Below, one piece after another: positions 1 to 9,262 of a stretch of 64,000 bases of DNA (positions are counted from its first letter, which is position 1; every line of letters starts with the position of its first letter). The translations under genes were made by a program, and so were the position numbers. The DNA comes from Arthrobacter russicus (GTDB taxonomy: Bacteria; Actinomycetota; Actinomycetes; Actinomycetales; Micrococcaceae), in the NCBI RefSeq assembly GCF_031454135.1, contig NZ_JAVDQF010000001.1, positions 1,302,001 through 1,366,000 on the forward strand, given 5' to 3'. The notes under the pieces were generated by a model that did no database searches, was not told where the DNA came from, and saw only the letters and a program-made list of their open reading frames with translations.

Positions 1-1
1 G

Positions 2-76
2 TTCGCGGATGACGACCGCAGCGACGAGGCCCGCAGCCACGCGGCCGAACCGGTGGCGCCCGGACACCAACAGTAA
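2..76 (+). CDS. C-terminal tail of an upstream gene (partial)
   Basis: An open frame runs in from the window edge and stops at TAA (74-76), encoding about 24 residues rich in Asp, Arg, Ala and His and ending in Gly-His-Gln-Gln. The fragment is too short to identify. In related actinobacteria the genes just before maf and the carboxylase alpha chain are often the acyl-CoA carboxylase beta and epsilon subunits, so a carboxylase subunit tail is possible, but nothing in these residues shows it. Confidence 0.35.
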   Translation, partial: FADDDRSDEARSHAAEPVAPGHQQ

Positions 77-169
77 CCGCACAGCCTGGACCCGGAAAAT
101 TTCCTAGGGCATCGCGGCGGCCCTGGGATACGCTGACTTGCGAGGTTTTCCACGTTCAAAGGGGCATCC

Positions 170-601
170 ATGATCATCGTCACCAGCAATGACGTTCCAG
201 GCTACAAAATCGATGCGATTTTCGGCGAAGTGATGGGCTTGACCGTCCGGGCCAGGAACATCGGCGCGAACATCACCGCCGGCTTCCGCTCACTGGGCGG
301 CGGTGAATTGCCGGAAATGACCAAGGCGCTCTACGAAAGCCGCCACGAAGTGATGAACCGGATGGTTGCGGAGGCCCAGCAAAAGGGTGCCAACGCGATC
401 ATCGCGATGCGATTCGACACTTCCGAGATGGGGCAGACCTGGACCGAGGTCTGCGCGTACGGAACCGCCGCCTATGTGATCCCGCTCGCCGAAGGCGAGC
501 CCGGGGCAACCGGCCAATCCGCCTATCTGGCCGCGAACCCGCAGACACCGCAACAGCCGCAGGCTCCGGCCATGCCGCAGAACGTGCAACAAGCCTGGTG
601 A
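170..601 (+). CDS. YbjQ/UPF0145 family protein
   Basis: 143 residues. The first ~108 match the YbjQ (UPF0145, DUF74) family, small homomeric proteins of unclear function, sometimes called heavy-metal binding: an N-terminal segment ending in the conserved GEVMGLTVRARNIG, a central ALYESRHEVMNRM helix and a GANAIIAMRFDTSE strand. Residues ~109-143 are an extra Ala/Gln/Pro-rich tail (QTPQQPQAP) that most family members lack. The ATG at 170 has the ribosome site AAAGGGG 6 bases upstream. The stop overlaps the GTG of maf (GTGA), so the two are probably translationally coupled. The fold assignment is reliable; the cellular role is unknown. Confidence 0.85.
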   Translation: MIIVTSNDVPGYKIDAIFGEVMGLTVRARNIGANITAGFRSLGGGELPEMTKALYESRHEVMNRMVAEAQQKGANAIIAMRFDTSEMGQTWTEVCAYGTAAYVIPLAEGEPGATGQSAYLAANPQTPQQPQAPAMPQNVQQAW

Positions 602-1233
602 CTGCGCGATTGATCCTCGGCTCGGCCTCCCCGGCACGCACCGCGCTGCTCGGCCAGGCCGGGATCCAGCACACGGTCATGGTCTCCGCGGTGGACGAAG
701 ACGCGGCGACTGCGGCAGCCGGAGAGCCCAGCCCGCAGGAGACCGCCCTGCTCCTGGCCCGGGCCAAAGCCGAAGCCGTGTCCGCGCTGCCGGAGGCCGC
801 CGGGGCCCTGGTCCTGGGCTGTGATTCGGTGTTCGAATTCGACGGCGTCGCGTACGGCAAACCGCATCTCGCCGCGGTGGCGAAGCAGCGGATCACCGAG
901 CTGAGCGGCCGTTCCGGGGTGCTGCACACCGGGCACTGGCTGGTGGACAACCGCAGCGGCGTCGACGGTGCCGGCGTGGGTGCGCTGGCCTCGGCCACGG
1001 TGCATTTCGCCCCGATGTCCGAAGCCGAAATCGATGCTTATGTCGCCACCGGCGAACCGTTGGAGGTGGCCGGCTCGTTCACCATCGACAGTTTGGGCGG
1101 CGCGTTCGTCACCGGAGTCGACGGCGATCCGCACGCCGTCGTCGGCTTGTCGGTTTCGACGCTGCGCGAGCTGCTGGCGCAGCACGGGATGAGCATCACG
1201 GAGTTCTGGCCGCAGCCCGCAACCGTCGACTAA
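598..1233 (+). CDS. maf: Maf-family nucleotide pyrophosphatase
   Basis: 211 residues. Maf proteins hydrolyse nucleoside triphosphates, especially modified or non-canonical ones, to monophosphate and pyrophosphate in the cytoplasm. Visible family motifs are GSASPART near the N terminus (the SxSPxR signature), GCDSVFEFDG around residues 75-84 with the expected acidic residue, and the C-terminal block GSFTIDSLGGAFV...DPHAVVGLS that closes the active site. The length is normal. The GTG start overlaps the preceding stop by four bases. The position before the acyl-CoA carboxylase alpha gene is common in Actinobacteria. Substrate preference cannot be read from the sequence. Confidence 0.93.
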   Translation: MTARLILGSASPARTALLGQAGIQHTVMVSAVDEDAATAAAGEPSPQETALLLARAKAEAVSALPEAAGALVLGCDSVFEFDGVAYGKPHLAAVAKQRITELSGRSGVLHTGHWLVDNRSGVDGAGVGALASATVHFAPMSEAEIDAYVATGEPLEVAGSFTIDSLGGAFVTGVDGDPHAVVGLSVSTLRELLAQHGMSITEFWPQPATVD

Positions 1234-1351
1234 ACAGGGCAGCGGTTTCTCCGTAGAAGCTCCAGAGGGCGTCCGCTTTTTGATCCGGTCCCGGTTGGTC
1301 GATGGCTTCGAACCGGCAGCGCACTCCGATTGATCTGGCGGATTTCCGGGC

Positions 1352-1372
1352 TTTTGTAGACTCTCTACAAAA
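1352..1372. promoter_or_regulatory. 9-bp inverted repeat, candidate operator of the carboxylase gene
   Basis: TTTTGTAGA (1352-1360) and TCTACAAAA (1364-1372) form a perfect inverted repeat with a 3-base spacer in the 228-base gap before the carboxylase gene. Its AT-rich TTGT...ACAA ends resemble sites bound by GntR-type dimers. A TAGGCT -10-like hexamer lies at 1432-1437, so the repeat is about 70 bases upstream of a plausible transcription start. It could also be a weak hairpin, but it has no terminator-like GC stem. The regulator is unknown. Confidence 0.45.
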
Positions 1373-1461
1373 AACCCGGGAATAACCCGCAGAATGGGCA
1401 TGGTCCATGCGCGAGACCCTCCCAAAACCGATAGGCTCCAGGGTGAGAAGAAGGAGTCTTT

Positions 1462-3225
1462 GTGCCCACTATCACCAAGGTCTTGATCGCCAACCGCGGC
1501 GAAATCGCCGTCCGCGTCATCCGTGCCGCCCGGGACGAAGGCATCGCCTCGGTCGCGGTCTATGCCGAGCCTGACCGCGATGCCCTGCACGTCCGACTGG
1601 CCGATGAGGCGTGGGCCCTGGGTGGGCAGAGCGCCGCCGAATCGTATCTGGTGATGGACAAAATCCTCGACGCCGCACAGCGCTCCGGTGCCGATGCCGT
1701 GCACCCGGGTTACGGCTTCTTGTCGGAGAACGCCGAGTTCGCGCAACGGGTGATCGACGCCGGCCTGACCTGGATCGGCCCGTCGCCTGCCGCGATTTCG
1801 AAGTTGGGCGATAAAGTCCAGGCCCGGCACATCGCGGAAAAGGTCGGCGCGCCCTTGGTGCCGGGCACCAAGGACCCGGTGCAGAACACCCAGGAAGTCC
1901 TCGACTTCGCGGACGAATTCGGTCTCCCCTTGGCGATCAAGGCCGCCTACGGCGGCGGCGGACGCGGCATCAAAGTGGTCCGGGACCGGGCGGACATCGC
2001 GGAATCCTACGAATCCGCCGTGCGCGAGGCAGTAGCCGCCTTCGGCCGCGGCGAATGCTTCGTGGAACGCTTCCTGGACTCGCCCCGGCACGTGGAAACC
2101 CAGTGCCTGGCCGATGCGCATGGAAATGTCGTGGTGGTCTCCACCCGGGATTGCTCGTTGCAACGTCGGAACCAAAAGCTCGTCGAGGAGGCACCGGCGC
2201 CTTTCCTGAGCGAAGACCAGAACGCGCGCCTGTACGCCGCGTCCAAGGCCATCTTGAAAGAAGCCGAATACCAAGGCGCCGGAACCTGCGAGTTCCTGGT
2301 CGGCCAGGACGGGGTGATTTCGTTCCTCGAGGTGAACACCCGGCTGCAAGTGGAACACCCGGTCTCCGAAGAAGTCACCGGCCTGGACCTGGTCCGCGAA
2401 CAGTTCCGGCTGGCGCGCGGCGAGGAGTTGGGTTACGGCGATCCGCAAGTACGCGGCCATTCGCTCGAGTTCCGGATCAACGGAGAGGATCCGGGACGGA
2501 ATTTCATGCCCGCCCCGGGCACCGTGGAGACCCTGAAACTGCCCACCGGTCCGGGCGTCCGGGTGGATTCCGGGATCGAAGCCGGCGAGGTGATCGGCGG
2601 CAATTTCGACTCGATGCTGGCCAAGTTGATCATCACCGGAGCGACCCGGCAACAGGCGCTCGAACGTTCGCGCCGCGCCCTGGCCGAGATGGAGATCCTC
2701 GGCATGCCCACGGTGCTGCCGTTCCACCGCGCGGTGGTCAGCGATCCGGCTTTCACGAGCGAACCGTTCAGTGTGCACACCCGCTGGATCGAGACCGACT
2801 TCGTGAACGACCTGCCCGCCTTCGTGCCGGGTGCGCCAGCCGACACGGACGATGACGGCGAGCGGCAACGCGTCACGGTCGAGGTGGGCGGCAAACGGCT
2901 CGAGGTGGTCCTGCCTGCCACGCTGGCCGCGGCCGGACGCGCCTCGGCGGCCAAGGCCAAGCCCAAAAAATCGGGCCGGGCCCGGGGCGCGACCGCCAGC
3001 AATGCTGACGGCGATGCCCTGACTTCGCCGATGCAGGGCACCATCGTCAAGGTCGCGGTGGCCGATGGCGATGCGGTCGCCGAAGGCGATTTGATCGTGG
3101 TGCTCGAGGCGATGAAGATGGAACAGCCGCTCACCGCGCACCGGGCCGGCACGGTTCACGGCCTCTCCGCCTCAGCTGGCGACACGGTCTCCGCCGGATC
3201 GGTCATCGCCACCATCGAAGACTGA
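1462..3225 (+). CDS. accA3: Acyl-CoA carboxylase alpha chain (biotin carboxylase + biotin carrier)
   Basis: 587 residues. It carboxylates its own biotin with ATP and bicarbonate; a separate beta subunit transfers the carboxyl group to acetyl- or propionyl-CoA for fatty-acid and related lipid synthesis. The order is biotin carboxylase N-domain ([25 protein letters not shown]), ATP-grasp (glycine loop [30 protein letters not shown]), C-domain, an Ala/Lys linker around 480-515 and a C-terminal biotinyl domain with EAMKMEQP. The biotinylated lysine is residue 552 (codon 3115-3117). The GTG at 1462 has the strong ribosome site AAGGAG. The two-domain architecture is the actinobacterial AccA/BccA type. 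The beta subunit is not in this window. Confidence 0.96.
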   Translation: MPTITKVLIANRGEIAVRVIRAARDEGIASVAVYAEPDRDALHVRLADEAWALGGQSAAESYLVMDKILDAAQRSGADAVHPGYGFLSENAEFAQRVIDAGLTWIGPSPAAISKLGDKVQARHIAEKVGAPLVPGTKDPVQNTQEVLDFADEFGLPLAIKAAYGGGGRGIKVVRDRADIAESYESAVREAVAAFGRGECFVERFLDSPRHVETQCLADAHGNVVVVSTRDCSLQRRNQKLVEEAPAPFLSEDQNARLYAASKAILKEAEYQGAGTCEFLVGQDGVISFLEVNTRLQVEHPVSEEVTGLDLVREQFRLARGEELGYGDPQVRGHSLEFRINGEDPGRNFMPAPGTVETLKLPTGPGVRVDSGIEAGEVIGGNFDSMLAKLIITGATRQQALERSRRALAEMEILGMPTVLPFHRAVVSDPAFTSEPFSVHTRWIETDFVNDLPAFVPGAPADTDDDGERQRVTVEVGGKRLEVVLPATLAAAGRASAAKAKPKKSGRARGATASNADGDALTSPMQGTIVKVAVADGDAVAEGDLIVVLEAMKMEQPLTAHRAGTVHGLSASAGDTVSAGSVIATIED

Positions 3226-3278
3226 CCCGACGCACCGGAAGCACTCCACCGACCCCGCGCCTTTTCCGGGGAAGTCGG

Positions 3279-4676
3279 CTAGCTGGACTGCGCCACCAGG
3301 TCGGCGTCCTTGGTCTCCTTGGACAGGTAGAGCGCAATCAGGGTCAGCACCGCCATCGAACTCAGATACACGCCGACCAGCCAGGTACTCCCCTGCGCTG
3401 CTTGCCACAGGGCCACCGCGATGAACGGGGCGACGGCGGCACCCAGAATGCTGGCGAGGTTGTAGCTCACCGCAGAACCGGTATAGCGCACATTGGTCGG
3501 GAAGAGTTCCGGTAGGAACGCGCCCATCGGGCCGAAGGTCAGCCCCATCAGGGTGAACCCGATGATCAGCCAGGCCATCGCACCGACGAAGCCGCCTGCC
3601 ACCAAGGGCACGAAACAGAGCCCGAACAGGAAGATCAACCCGGTGACCACCAGAAGCGACTTGCGGCGCCCGTACTTTTCCGCCATCGGCCCGGCGACCA
3701 AGGTGAAGATGCCGAAGAACACCACGCCGATGATCAACATCAGCAGGAAGTCGTTGCGGCTGTAGCCCAGACCCGGCACGAAGGCTTCAATCGCGGTTTG
3801 GCTCATCGGTTTGCCGGCCTTCTCTGCCGCCGCCTTGGCCGCATCCAGGCTGGCGGCGGTGGTGCCGAAGGTCAGGGTGAAGGTCGTCATCAGGTAGAAC
3901 AGCACATAGGTCGCCAGCATGATGAAGGTGCCGAGGATGACCTGCCACCAGCTGGTCCGGAAAACCCGGCCGATCGGAAGCTTGGAGACTTCGCCTTGGT
4001 CGACGACTTTTTGGAAGGCCGGCGTCTCCACCAATTTGAGCCGGACGTAGAGGCCGATCACCACCATCACCGCGCTGGCCAGGAACGGAATCCGCCAGCC
4101 CCAAGCCGCGAAAGCGTCCGCCGGCAACGTGACGTTGAGCACCAGGAACAACAGATTCGCCAGGATGAAACCGATCGGCGCGCCGAGCTGCGGGAAAGTG
4201 CCGTAGATCGCACGCTTGTTCCGCGGCGCGTTTTCCGTGGCCAGCAAGGCCGCACCGCTCCACTCGCCGCCCAGCGCCAAGCCCTGGGCGAAGCGGAATA
4301 CCACGAGCAGGGCCGGGGCCCAGAATTCCCAGCCCGGCACCTGCGCGGTCGGCAGACAGCCGATCAGGAACGTCGCCACGCCCATGGTGAGCAGTGACGC
4401 GACCAAGGTCCCCTTGCGTCCGAACCGGTCGCCGAAGTGGCCGAACAGGATCGAGCCCAGTGGCCGGGCCACGAAGGCCACGCCGAACACCGCGAAGGAA
4501 CTGAGCAGTTGCGTGACGTCGTCGGCATTGGGGAAGAACAGCTTGGGGAACACCAGAACTGCAGCGGTCGCGTAGACGTAAAAGTCGTAAAACTCGATCG
4601 AGGTTCCGATCAGACTTGCTACGATCACACGCCCTCGTGTGTTCGCCTGGGGTATTTCGGTTTTTGCTGTCGACAT
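3279..4676 (-). CDS. MFS transporter, metabolite:H+ symporter (MHS) family
   Basis: 465 residues with about 12 hydrophobic segments. It begins with the MHS hallmark GTSIEFYDFYVYATAAVLVF, followed by the loop motif FGHFGDRFGRKGTL between helices 2 and 3 and RFAQGLALGGEWSGAALLATE in helix 4. The family includes ProP, ShiA and KgtP and imports organic acids or osmolytes with protons; the substrate cannot be predicted here. A GTG at 4706 would add ten residues, but the ATG at 4676 has GGAAAG nine bases upstream and gives the usual N terminus. It is a lone gene, convergent with the carboxylase gene. Confidence 0.88.
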   Translation of the reverse strand: MSTAKTEIPQANTRGRVIVASLIGTSIEFYDFYVYATAAVLVFPKLFFPNADDVTQLLSSFAVFGVAFVARPLGSILFGHFGDRFGRKGTLVASLLTMGVATFLIGCLPTAQVPGWEFWAPALLVVFRFAQGLALGGEWSGAALLATENAPRNKRAIYGTFPQLGAPIGFILANLLFLVLNVTLPADAFAAWGWRIPFLASAVMVVIGLYVRLKLVETPAFQKVVDQGEVSKLPIGRVFRTSWWQVILGTFIMLATYVLFYLMTTFTLTFGTTAASLDAAKAAAEKAGKPMSQTAIEAFVPGLGYSRNDFLLMLIIGVVFFGIFTLVAGPMAEKYGRRKSLLVVTGLIFLFGLCFVPLVAGGFVGAMAWLIIGFTLMGLTFGPMGAFLPELFPTNVRYTGSAVSYNLASILGAAVAPFIAVALWQAAQGSTWLVGVYLSSMAVLTLIALYLSKETKDADLVAQSS

Positions 4677-4843
4677 GGCTGCGAGCTTTCCACTAAAGAC
4701 AGCCACGCGCTTATCGGACTCCCCCCGGAATCCATGCTGCGAGGCTGCCGCGTCCTCAATGATCTAGTCATCGTAGACCCGTGGGCACCGGAAACTTCCA
4801 ACCCTCGGACGGCATGTCCATTATTTGGACGGCGCGGGCGGCG

Positions 4844-5995
4844 CTAGACCGCTACTTTGTCAGCCAGCAGCGAGGCGATGAACTCCAGGCTGAATCGGAC
4901 GCCGTCCTGCTCTGCCATCTCCCGGGCGATCTCCCGCGAGCGTTCGCGGATCGCCGGCTGCTGCGCCGCAGCCAAAGCGGCGCGCAACTCGGCGGCAGTC
5001 ACCTCGAATCCGTCGACCTTGGCCGCGACTCCGGCAGCGACCAGGGAGTCCGCATTCTGGAACTGGTCCACGGCTTGCGGCGCCGCGATCATCGGCACGC
5101 CCAAAGCGAGCCCCTCCCGCGAACCGCCCATCCCGGCGTGGGTGAGGAAAACGTCGGCCCGCTTCAGGATCGCCACTTGCGGCAGCCAATGATGCACTTC
5201 GACGTTCGCCGGTATCTCGCCCAGCTCCTCGACCGTGGTGAGCGGCCCGATCTGCAGCACCACATGCCATCCGGCCAGCCCGCCGAAAGCCTCCATGCAC
5301 GCCCGGTAGAACGGAGCGTTCTGGGTCACAATGGAGCCGAGGGAAATCAGCATGAGTTTCTTGCCGGCCGGCGCGGCCCAGGCCAGCTCGCTCTGCGACG
5401 TGCTGATCGCAACGCCCGCAAAGTGGTAGACGCAGCGATCCAGTTTTTCCGGTTGCGGCTGCAAAGCCTCCGGAATGAACAACAGCGATTTCTTGGGCCG
5501 GGAATCGAAGCTGAACCGCTCGCTCCAGGCTTCGAGGCCGTATTCGCCCAACATCCGCCGTTGCGCCGCGCGCAACTCCGCGACCCGGGGATCGGCGAGG
5601 TCGACGCCGCCCATCTGCTGGAGCAGTTCTTGTTCGGCACCGTCCCAGAACGCGAACGCGGCTTCCAGGGCTATCGCCGGGATCCCCAGCTTTTCGGCGG
5701 AGAACCCGGCAACCGGTGCTCCCGTGTCATGGAGCACCAGGTCCGGCCGGTCGGTTTCCGGCCCGTTCCGTTTGCTGGCCCCGCCCAACCGCGGAAAAAC
5801 ACTGTCGTATTCGAGGAAGTCCGCCCCGGTGCTTTGCACGGCGTCCCGGAACGCGTCGCCCATCAGATAGCTGACCCGGTAGCCCGCACCCACCAAGCCC
5901 CGAATCACTTCCAGATGGGGGGGGTAGACATGGCCGGCTGCCGGCACCGAAGCCATCAGAATGTGCGGGGTGGATGCGCTGGCAGATTCAGTCAT
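4844..5995 (-). CDS. MGT-type GT1 glycosyltransferase (macrolide glycosyltransferase-like)
   Basis: 383 residues with the two-Rossmann GT-B layout of family GT1. The N-terminal acceptor half starts with ILMASVPAAGHVYP. The C-terminal donor half has HAGMGGSREGLALGVPMIA then PQAVDQFQNA, the signature for binding a UDP-sugar. This is the MGT subfamily, whose known members glucosylate macrolides and other small hydrophobic molecules, sometimes conferring resistance or self-protection. No polyketide or other biosynthetic genes are nearby, so a detoxifying role is more likely than biosynthesis, but this is inference. It is a single gene with its own ~150-base upstream gap. The start is the first ATG of the frame; its ribosome site is weak. 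Confidence 0.82.
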   Translation of the reverse strand: MTESASASTPHILMASVPAAGHVYPPHLEVIRGLVGAGYRVSYLMGDAFRDAVQSTGADFLEYDSVFPRLGGASKRNGPETDRPDLVLHDTGAPVAGFSAEKLGIPAIALEAAFAFWDGAEQELLQQMGGVDLADPRVAELRAAQRRMLGEYGLEAWSERFSFDSRPKKSLLFIPEALQPQPEKLDRCVYHFAGVAISTSQSELAWAAPAGKKLMLISLGSIVTQNAPFYRACMEAFGGLAGWHVVLQIGPLTTVEELGEIPANVEVHHWLPQVAILKRADVFLTHAGMGGSREGLALGVPMIAAPQAVDQFQNADSLVAAGVAAKVDGFEVTAAELRAALAAAQQPAIRERSREIAREMAEQDGVRFSLEFIASLLADKVAV

Positions 5996-6114
5996 CGGTG
6001 GCTGCTCTTCGGTGGACTCCTGGGATTCGGTTTCTGGAATCTACCAACGACGACCGGCTCCGGAAGGCGATCTGCCATTTGGCTGCCCGGACCCTGCACC
6101 AAGGACTACCCGAA

Positions 6115-6129
6115 GGGGCAACCTGCCCC
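6115..6129 (-). terminator. Possible hairpin downstream of the crotonase gene
   Basis: GGGGCA (6115-6120) and TGCCCC (6124-6129) form a perfect 6-bp stem with a 3-base loop, 17 bases past the crotonase stop in its direction of transcription. There is no T-run after the stem, so a weak or factor-assisted terminator is the most that can be said. Confidence 0.35.
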
Positions 6130-6146
6130 GGAGAACCGAACCCTGT

Positions 6147-6803
6147 TCAGAAGGTGCGCAGCGAAGCCGCCGCGGATTCGAACAGCCTGGACTTGATCGT
6201 GCCCAGGGTGTCCTGGTCTTTGCCCAGCAGCGAAGCCGCCAGTTCTTGCCCTGCGGCTGCCAGCTCGGTTTCGGAAACCGCCCGGTCCACGATTCCCCAA
6301 TGCACCGCATCGGCACCGGAGATCCGCTGTCCGGTGACCATCGAGGCCACTGCCGCCTGCGGGGTCAGTTTCGCCTGGATCAGGGCTGTCATCCCGGGGG
6401 TGAAGGGGATCTTGATGTCGACTTCCGGGAAGCAGAAGTAGCCGCGGTCCACCCGCATGATCCGAAAGTCGTGGGCCAAAGCCAGCATGGCACCGGCGCC
6501 GAAGGCATGTCCGTTGACCAAGGCGACGGTCGGCACCGGCAAGGTGAGAAAGCGGGCCAACAACACCTGGACCCGGGCCGCATAGTCGTTGAACTGGTCC
6601 AGATGCTGCTGCACCCATTCCAGATCCAGGCCGTTCGAGAAGAACTTACCGGCACCGCTGGTCACCAGAACCGAGGAGTCGCTGCTGACGACTTCTTCGA
6701 GCGCGGCCTCGACGGCGGTGAGCCAGGCCTCGCTGAAACGGTTCTCATCGGTTCCCAAGGCCAGGAAAGCGATTCCGTCGCGGTGTGCCAAGATTTCCTG
6801 CAT
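6147..6803 (-). CDS. Enoyl-CoA hydratase/isomerase family protein
   Basis: 218 residues, shorter than the usual ~260 of crotonases. It shows both oxyanion-hole regions: SGAGKFFSNGLDLEWV and ALVNGHAFGAGAMLALAHD, followed by FPEVDIKIPFTPGM. The FPEVD...PF block resembles delta3,delta2-enoyl-CoA isomerases, so an isomerase acting on unsaturated fatty acyl-CoA is my best guess; a hydratase is not excluded. The ATG at 6803 has AGGA about nine bases upstream. It follows the flavoprotein gene by 29 bases on the same strand and is probably cotranscribed with it. Confidence 0.83.
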   Translation of the reverse strand: MQEILAHRDGIAFLALGTDENRFSEAWLTAVEAALEEVVSSDSSVLVTSGAGKFFSNGLDLEWVQQHLDQFNDYAARVQVLLARFLTLPVPTVALVNGHAFGAGAMLALAHDFRIMRVDRGYFCFPEVDIKIPFTPGMTALIQAKLTPQAAVASMVTGQRISGADAVHWGIVDRAVSETELAAAGQELAASLLGKDQDTLGTIKSRLFESAAASLRTF

Positions 6804-6832
6804 CAATGAAGTCCTTTCGGTGTCTGCCGGTT

Positions 6833-8248
6833 TTACATGTGCACGTGCAGCCGCCGCGCGGCTTCGGAGATCGAGCCGGACAACGACGGGTAAACCGTGA
6901 AGGTGTTGGCCAAATCGTCCACGTGCAATTTCTGCGTCACCGCGATGGCGATCGGGAAAATCAGTTCCGAGGCATTTGCGCCGACCACCACGCCGCCGAT
7001 CACGGTGCCGGACCCCTTGCGGGCGATGATCTTGATGAACCCGTCTTTCGCATTGCGCATTTTCGCCCGGGCGTTGGTCTGCAGCGGCAGTTTGACCACA
7101 TCGCCCTGGTACCTGCCGGACTCCAGATCCGCTTCCGAGATGCCCACCGAAGCGATTTCCGGCGAGGTGAAAATATTCGACGCCACCTGGGTCAGCTTGA
7201 GCGGGCGCAATCCGTCACCGAGCAGGTGCGCCATTGCGATCCTTCCCTGCATTGCGGCCACCGAGGCCAAAGCCAGCACCCCGGTGCAATCGCCGGCCGC
7301 GTAAATATGCGGTGCCGAGGTCCGGGAAACCCCGTCGACCTTGATGTGGCCCGACTCGGTGAGCGCCACCCCGGCGGCCTCCAGGCCGATGCCCTCGGTA
7401 TTCGGAATCGAGCCGACGCAGACCAAGCAGTGCGTTCCGCTGATTTGGCGGCCGTCGGAAAGCGTGACCAGCACCCCGTCTTCGGTGCGTTCCACCGACT
7501 CGGCCCGGGATTGGGAAAGCACCGTCATGCCGCGGCGCTCGAAGACGTCCTCCAGCACTTCGGCGGCATCCGAGTCCTCACCGGGCAGCACCTGGTCGCG
7601 CGACGAAATCAAGGTCACCCGTGAGCCCAGGCCGTTGTAGGCCGAGGCGAATTCGGCCCCGGTGACCCCGGAACCCACCACGATCAGTTCGCGCGGGAGT
7701 TCGGTCAATCCGTAGATCTGCGCCCAGTTCAGGATCCGTTCGCCGTCCGGCTTCGCCGTCGGCAGCTCGCGCGGATGCGCGCCGACCGCGAGCAGGATCG
7801 CGTCCGCGGTGATCTGCTCGACGCCGTCTTCCGTGGTCACCTCGATCGTATGGTGGTCCAGCATGGTGCCTTGGCCGATGATGATCCGGACCCCTGCGTG
7901 CTCCAGGCCCGCTTTGATGTCCGCCGACTGTTCCCGGGCCAAGCCGAGCAGCCGGTCGTTGACCTGCTTCAGGTCCGCGCGCATCAACGGTACGCAGTCC
8001 CCGCCGTCGACGTCGAAGCGCACGCCGAGGTCGGTCGCGCCTTCGAAGCGGTTCATCACGTCTGCGGTCGCGATCAAGGTTTTCGACGGGACCACATCGG
8101 TCAGGACGGCGGAGCCGCCCAAACCATTGCGTTCGACGATCGTCACCTGGGCGCCCAGCGCCGCGGCCACCATCGCAGCTTCGTATCCGCCCGGGCCACC
8201 GCCAAGAATCGCCAGGGACGGAACATTCATATCGCTAGGTGTCGTCAC
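6833..8248 (-). CDS. NAD(P)H-quinone reductase, lipoamide-dehydrogenase-like flavoprotein without redox cysteines
   Basis: 471 residues. FAD-binding GGGPGGYEAA near the N terminus, NAD(P)-binding VVGSGVTGAEFASAY in the middle, AGDCTG and a C-terminal dimerisation domain identify the pyridine nucleotide-disulphide reductase fold. Where lipoamide dehydrogenase has two active-site cysteines this protein has GLGGSAVLTDVVPSKTL, with neither cysteine. That is the pattern of mycobacterial LpdA (Rv3303c), which reduces quinones rather than disulphides. The GTG at 8248 gives an N terminus (TTPSDMNVPSLAIL) like those I recall from relatives; the ATG at 8230 is the alternative. The purine nucleoside phosphorylase gene is divergent, as in mycobacteria where both genes lie close together. 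Confidence 0.9.
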   Translation of the reverse strand: MTTPSDMNVPSLAILGGGPGGYEAAMVAAALGAQVTIVERNGLGGSAVLTDVVPSKTLIATADVMNRFEGATDLGVRFDVDGGDCVPLMRADLKQVNDRLLGLAREQSADIKAGLEHAGVRIIIGQGTMLDHHTIEVTTEDGVEQITADAILLAVGAHPRELPTAKPDGERILNWAQIYGLTELPRELIVVGSGVTGAEFASAYNGLGSRVTLISSRDQVLPGEDSDAAEVLEDVFERRGMTVLSQSRAESVERTEDGVLVTLSDGRQISGTHCLVCVGSIPNTEGIGLEAAGVALTESGHIKVDGVSRTSAPHIYAAGDCTGVLALASVAAMQGRIAMAHLLGDGLRPLKLTQVASNIFTSPEIASVGISEADLESGRYQGDVVKLPLQTNARAKMRNAKDGFIKIIARKGSGTVIGGVVVGANASELIFPIAIAVTQKLHVDDLANTFTVYPSLSGSISEAARRLHVHM

Positions 8249-8359
8249 AGTCCCCCATTCTCGCCTATCCGGTTGCCGCGACCAAGTGAGCCGAACCAAA
8301 GTCGGCGCCACCGGCCGGCCCGGATGTGCCCAGCGGCCGGGAACAGGTAAGTTTGCACC

Positions 8360-9184
8360 GTGAGCAATCTCAATCCAGACCTCGAACAGACCGATCCTTT
8401 CGCCCTCGCAGCGGCCGCCGCCGCCCAGATCGCGGAACAGACCGGCGTCGCGCAGCACGACGTGGCCCTGGTTCTCGGATCCGGCTGGGGCGAAGCCGCC
8501 GAATTGATCGGCGAGACCACCGCGACGCTGCAGGCGGGCGACATCGCCGGCTTCTCCGCTCCCGCAGTGGCCGGCCACGTGGGCACCATCCGCTCGGTGC
8601 TCACCGCCCAGGGCAAACGGGCTTTGGTGCTCGGCGCCAGGACGCATTACTACGAAGGCAAAGGCGTGCGCGCCGTGGTGCACGGCGTGCGGACCGCGGC
8701 TGCCGCCGGCGCCAAGACCCTGGTGCTCACCAACGGCTGCGGCGGGGTCAATCCCGATTGGCAGCCCGGCACCCCGGTCCTGATCAGCGACCACCTCAAC
8801 CTCACCGCGGCCTCCCCTTTGGAAGGCGCCACCTTCGTCGATCTGACCGATCTGTACTCAGCCCGGTTGCGCGGCATCGCCAAGGCCGTCGATCCGAGCC
8901 TGGCGGAGGGCGTTTACGCCCAGTTCACCGGCCCGCACTACGAAACCCCGGCGGAAGTCCAGTACGCCAAACGGATCGGCGCCGATCTGATCGGCATGTC
9001 CACCGCGCTGGAGGCGATTGCCGCCCGGCATGCCGGCATGGAGGTCTTCGGCATCTCGCTGGTGACCAACCTGGCAGCCGGAATCTCCCCGGTGCCTTTG
9101 AGCCATGCCGAAGTGATCGAAGCCGGCCAGGCCGCGGGCCCGCGGATTTCCAAGCTGCTCGCCGAGATCATCGGCAAGCTCTGA
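8360..9184 (+). CDS. punA: Purine nucleoside phosphorylase (trimeric type)
   Basis: 274 residues. It phosphorolyses purine (deoxy)nucleosides to free base and (deoxy)ribose-1-phosphate in the cytoplasm. Motifs are the phosphate-binding LVLGSGWGEAA, THYYEGKGVRAVVHGVR, NGCGGVN, TGPHYETPAEV and SLVTNLAAGIS, in the order of the low-molecular-weight trimeric class. The start is a GTG with no Shine-Dalgarno; TAAGTT (8348-8353) sits six bases upstream, so the mRNA is probably leaderless. The next two genes, a phosphosugar mutase and DeoC, could carry ribose-1-phosphate on into central metabolism. Confidence 0.95.
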   Translation: MSNLNPDLEQTDPFALAAAAAAQIAEQTGVAQHDVALVLGSGWGEAAELIGETTATLQAGDIAGFSAPAVAGHVGTIRSVLTAQGKRALVLGARTHYYEGKGVRAVVHGVRTAAAAGAKTLVLTNGCGGVNPDWQPGTPVLISDHLNLTAASPLEGATFVDLTDLYSARLRGIAKAVDPSLAEGVYAQFTGPHYETPAEVQYAKRIGADLIGMSTALEAIAARHAGMEVFGISLVTNLAAGISPVPLSHAEVIEAGQAAGPRISKLLAEIIGKL

Positions 9185-9262
9185 GCCATCGGAACCGGCC
9201 GGCAGCGAACCAAGCGAACATCCAGCCCCCGCAGCACCTTGACCGAACGGTAGGTTGAACCC

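Noticed and set aside
523-3159. A long open frame (878 codons) antisense to the acyl-CoA carboxylase gene
   Set aside because: High-GC codon use leaves stop-free antisense frames; the sense frame has complete carboxylase motifs and the antisense protein is His/Arg/Gly-rich without recognisable domains.
8251-8794. Upstream extension of the flavoprotein quinone reductase frame
   Set aside because: The extension overlaps the divergent purine nucleoside phosphorylase gene and has no conserved motif; homologues begin near the FAD-binding motif.
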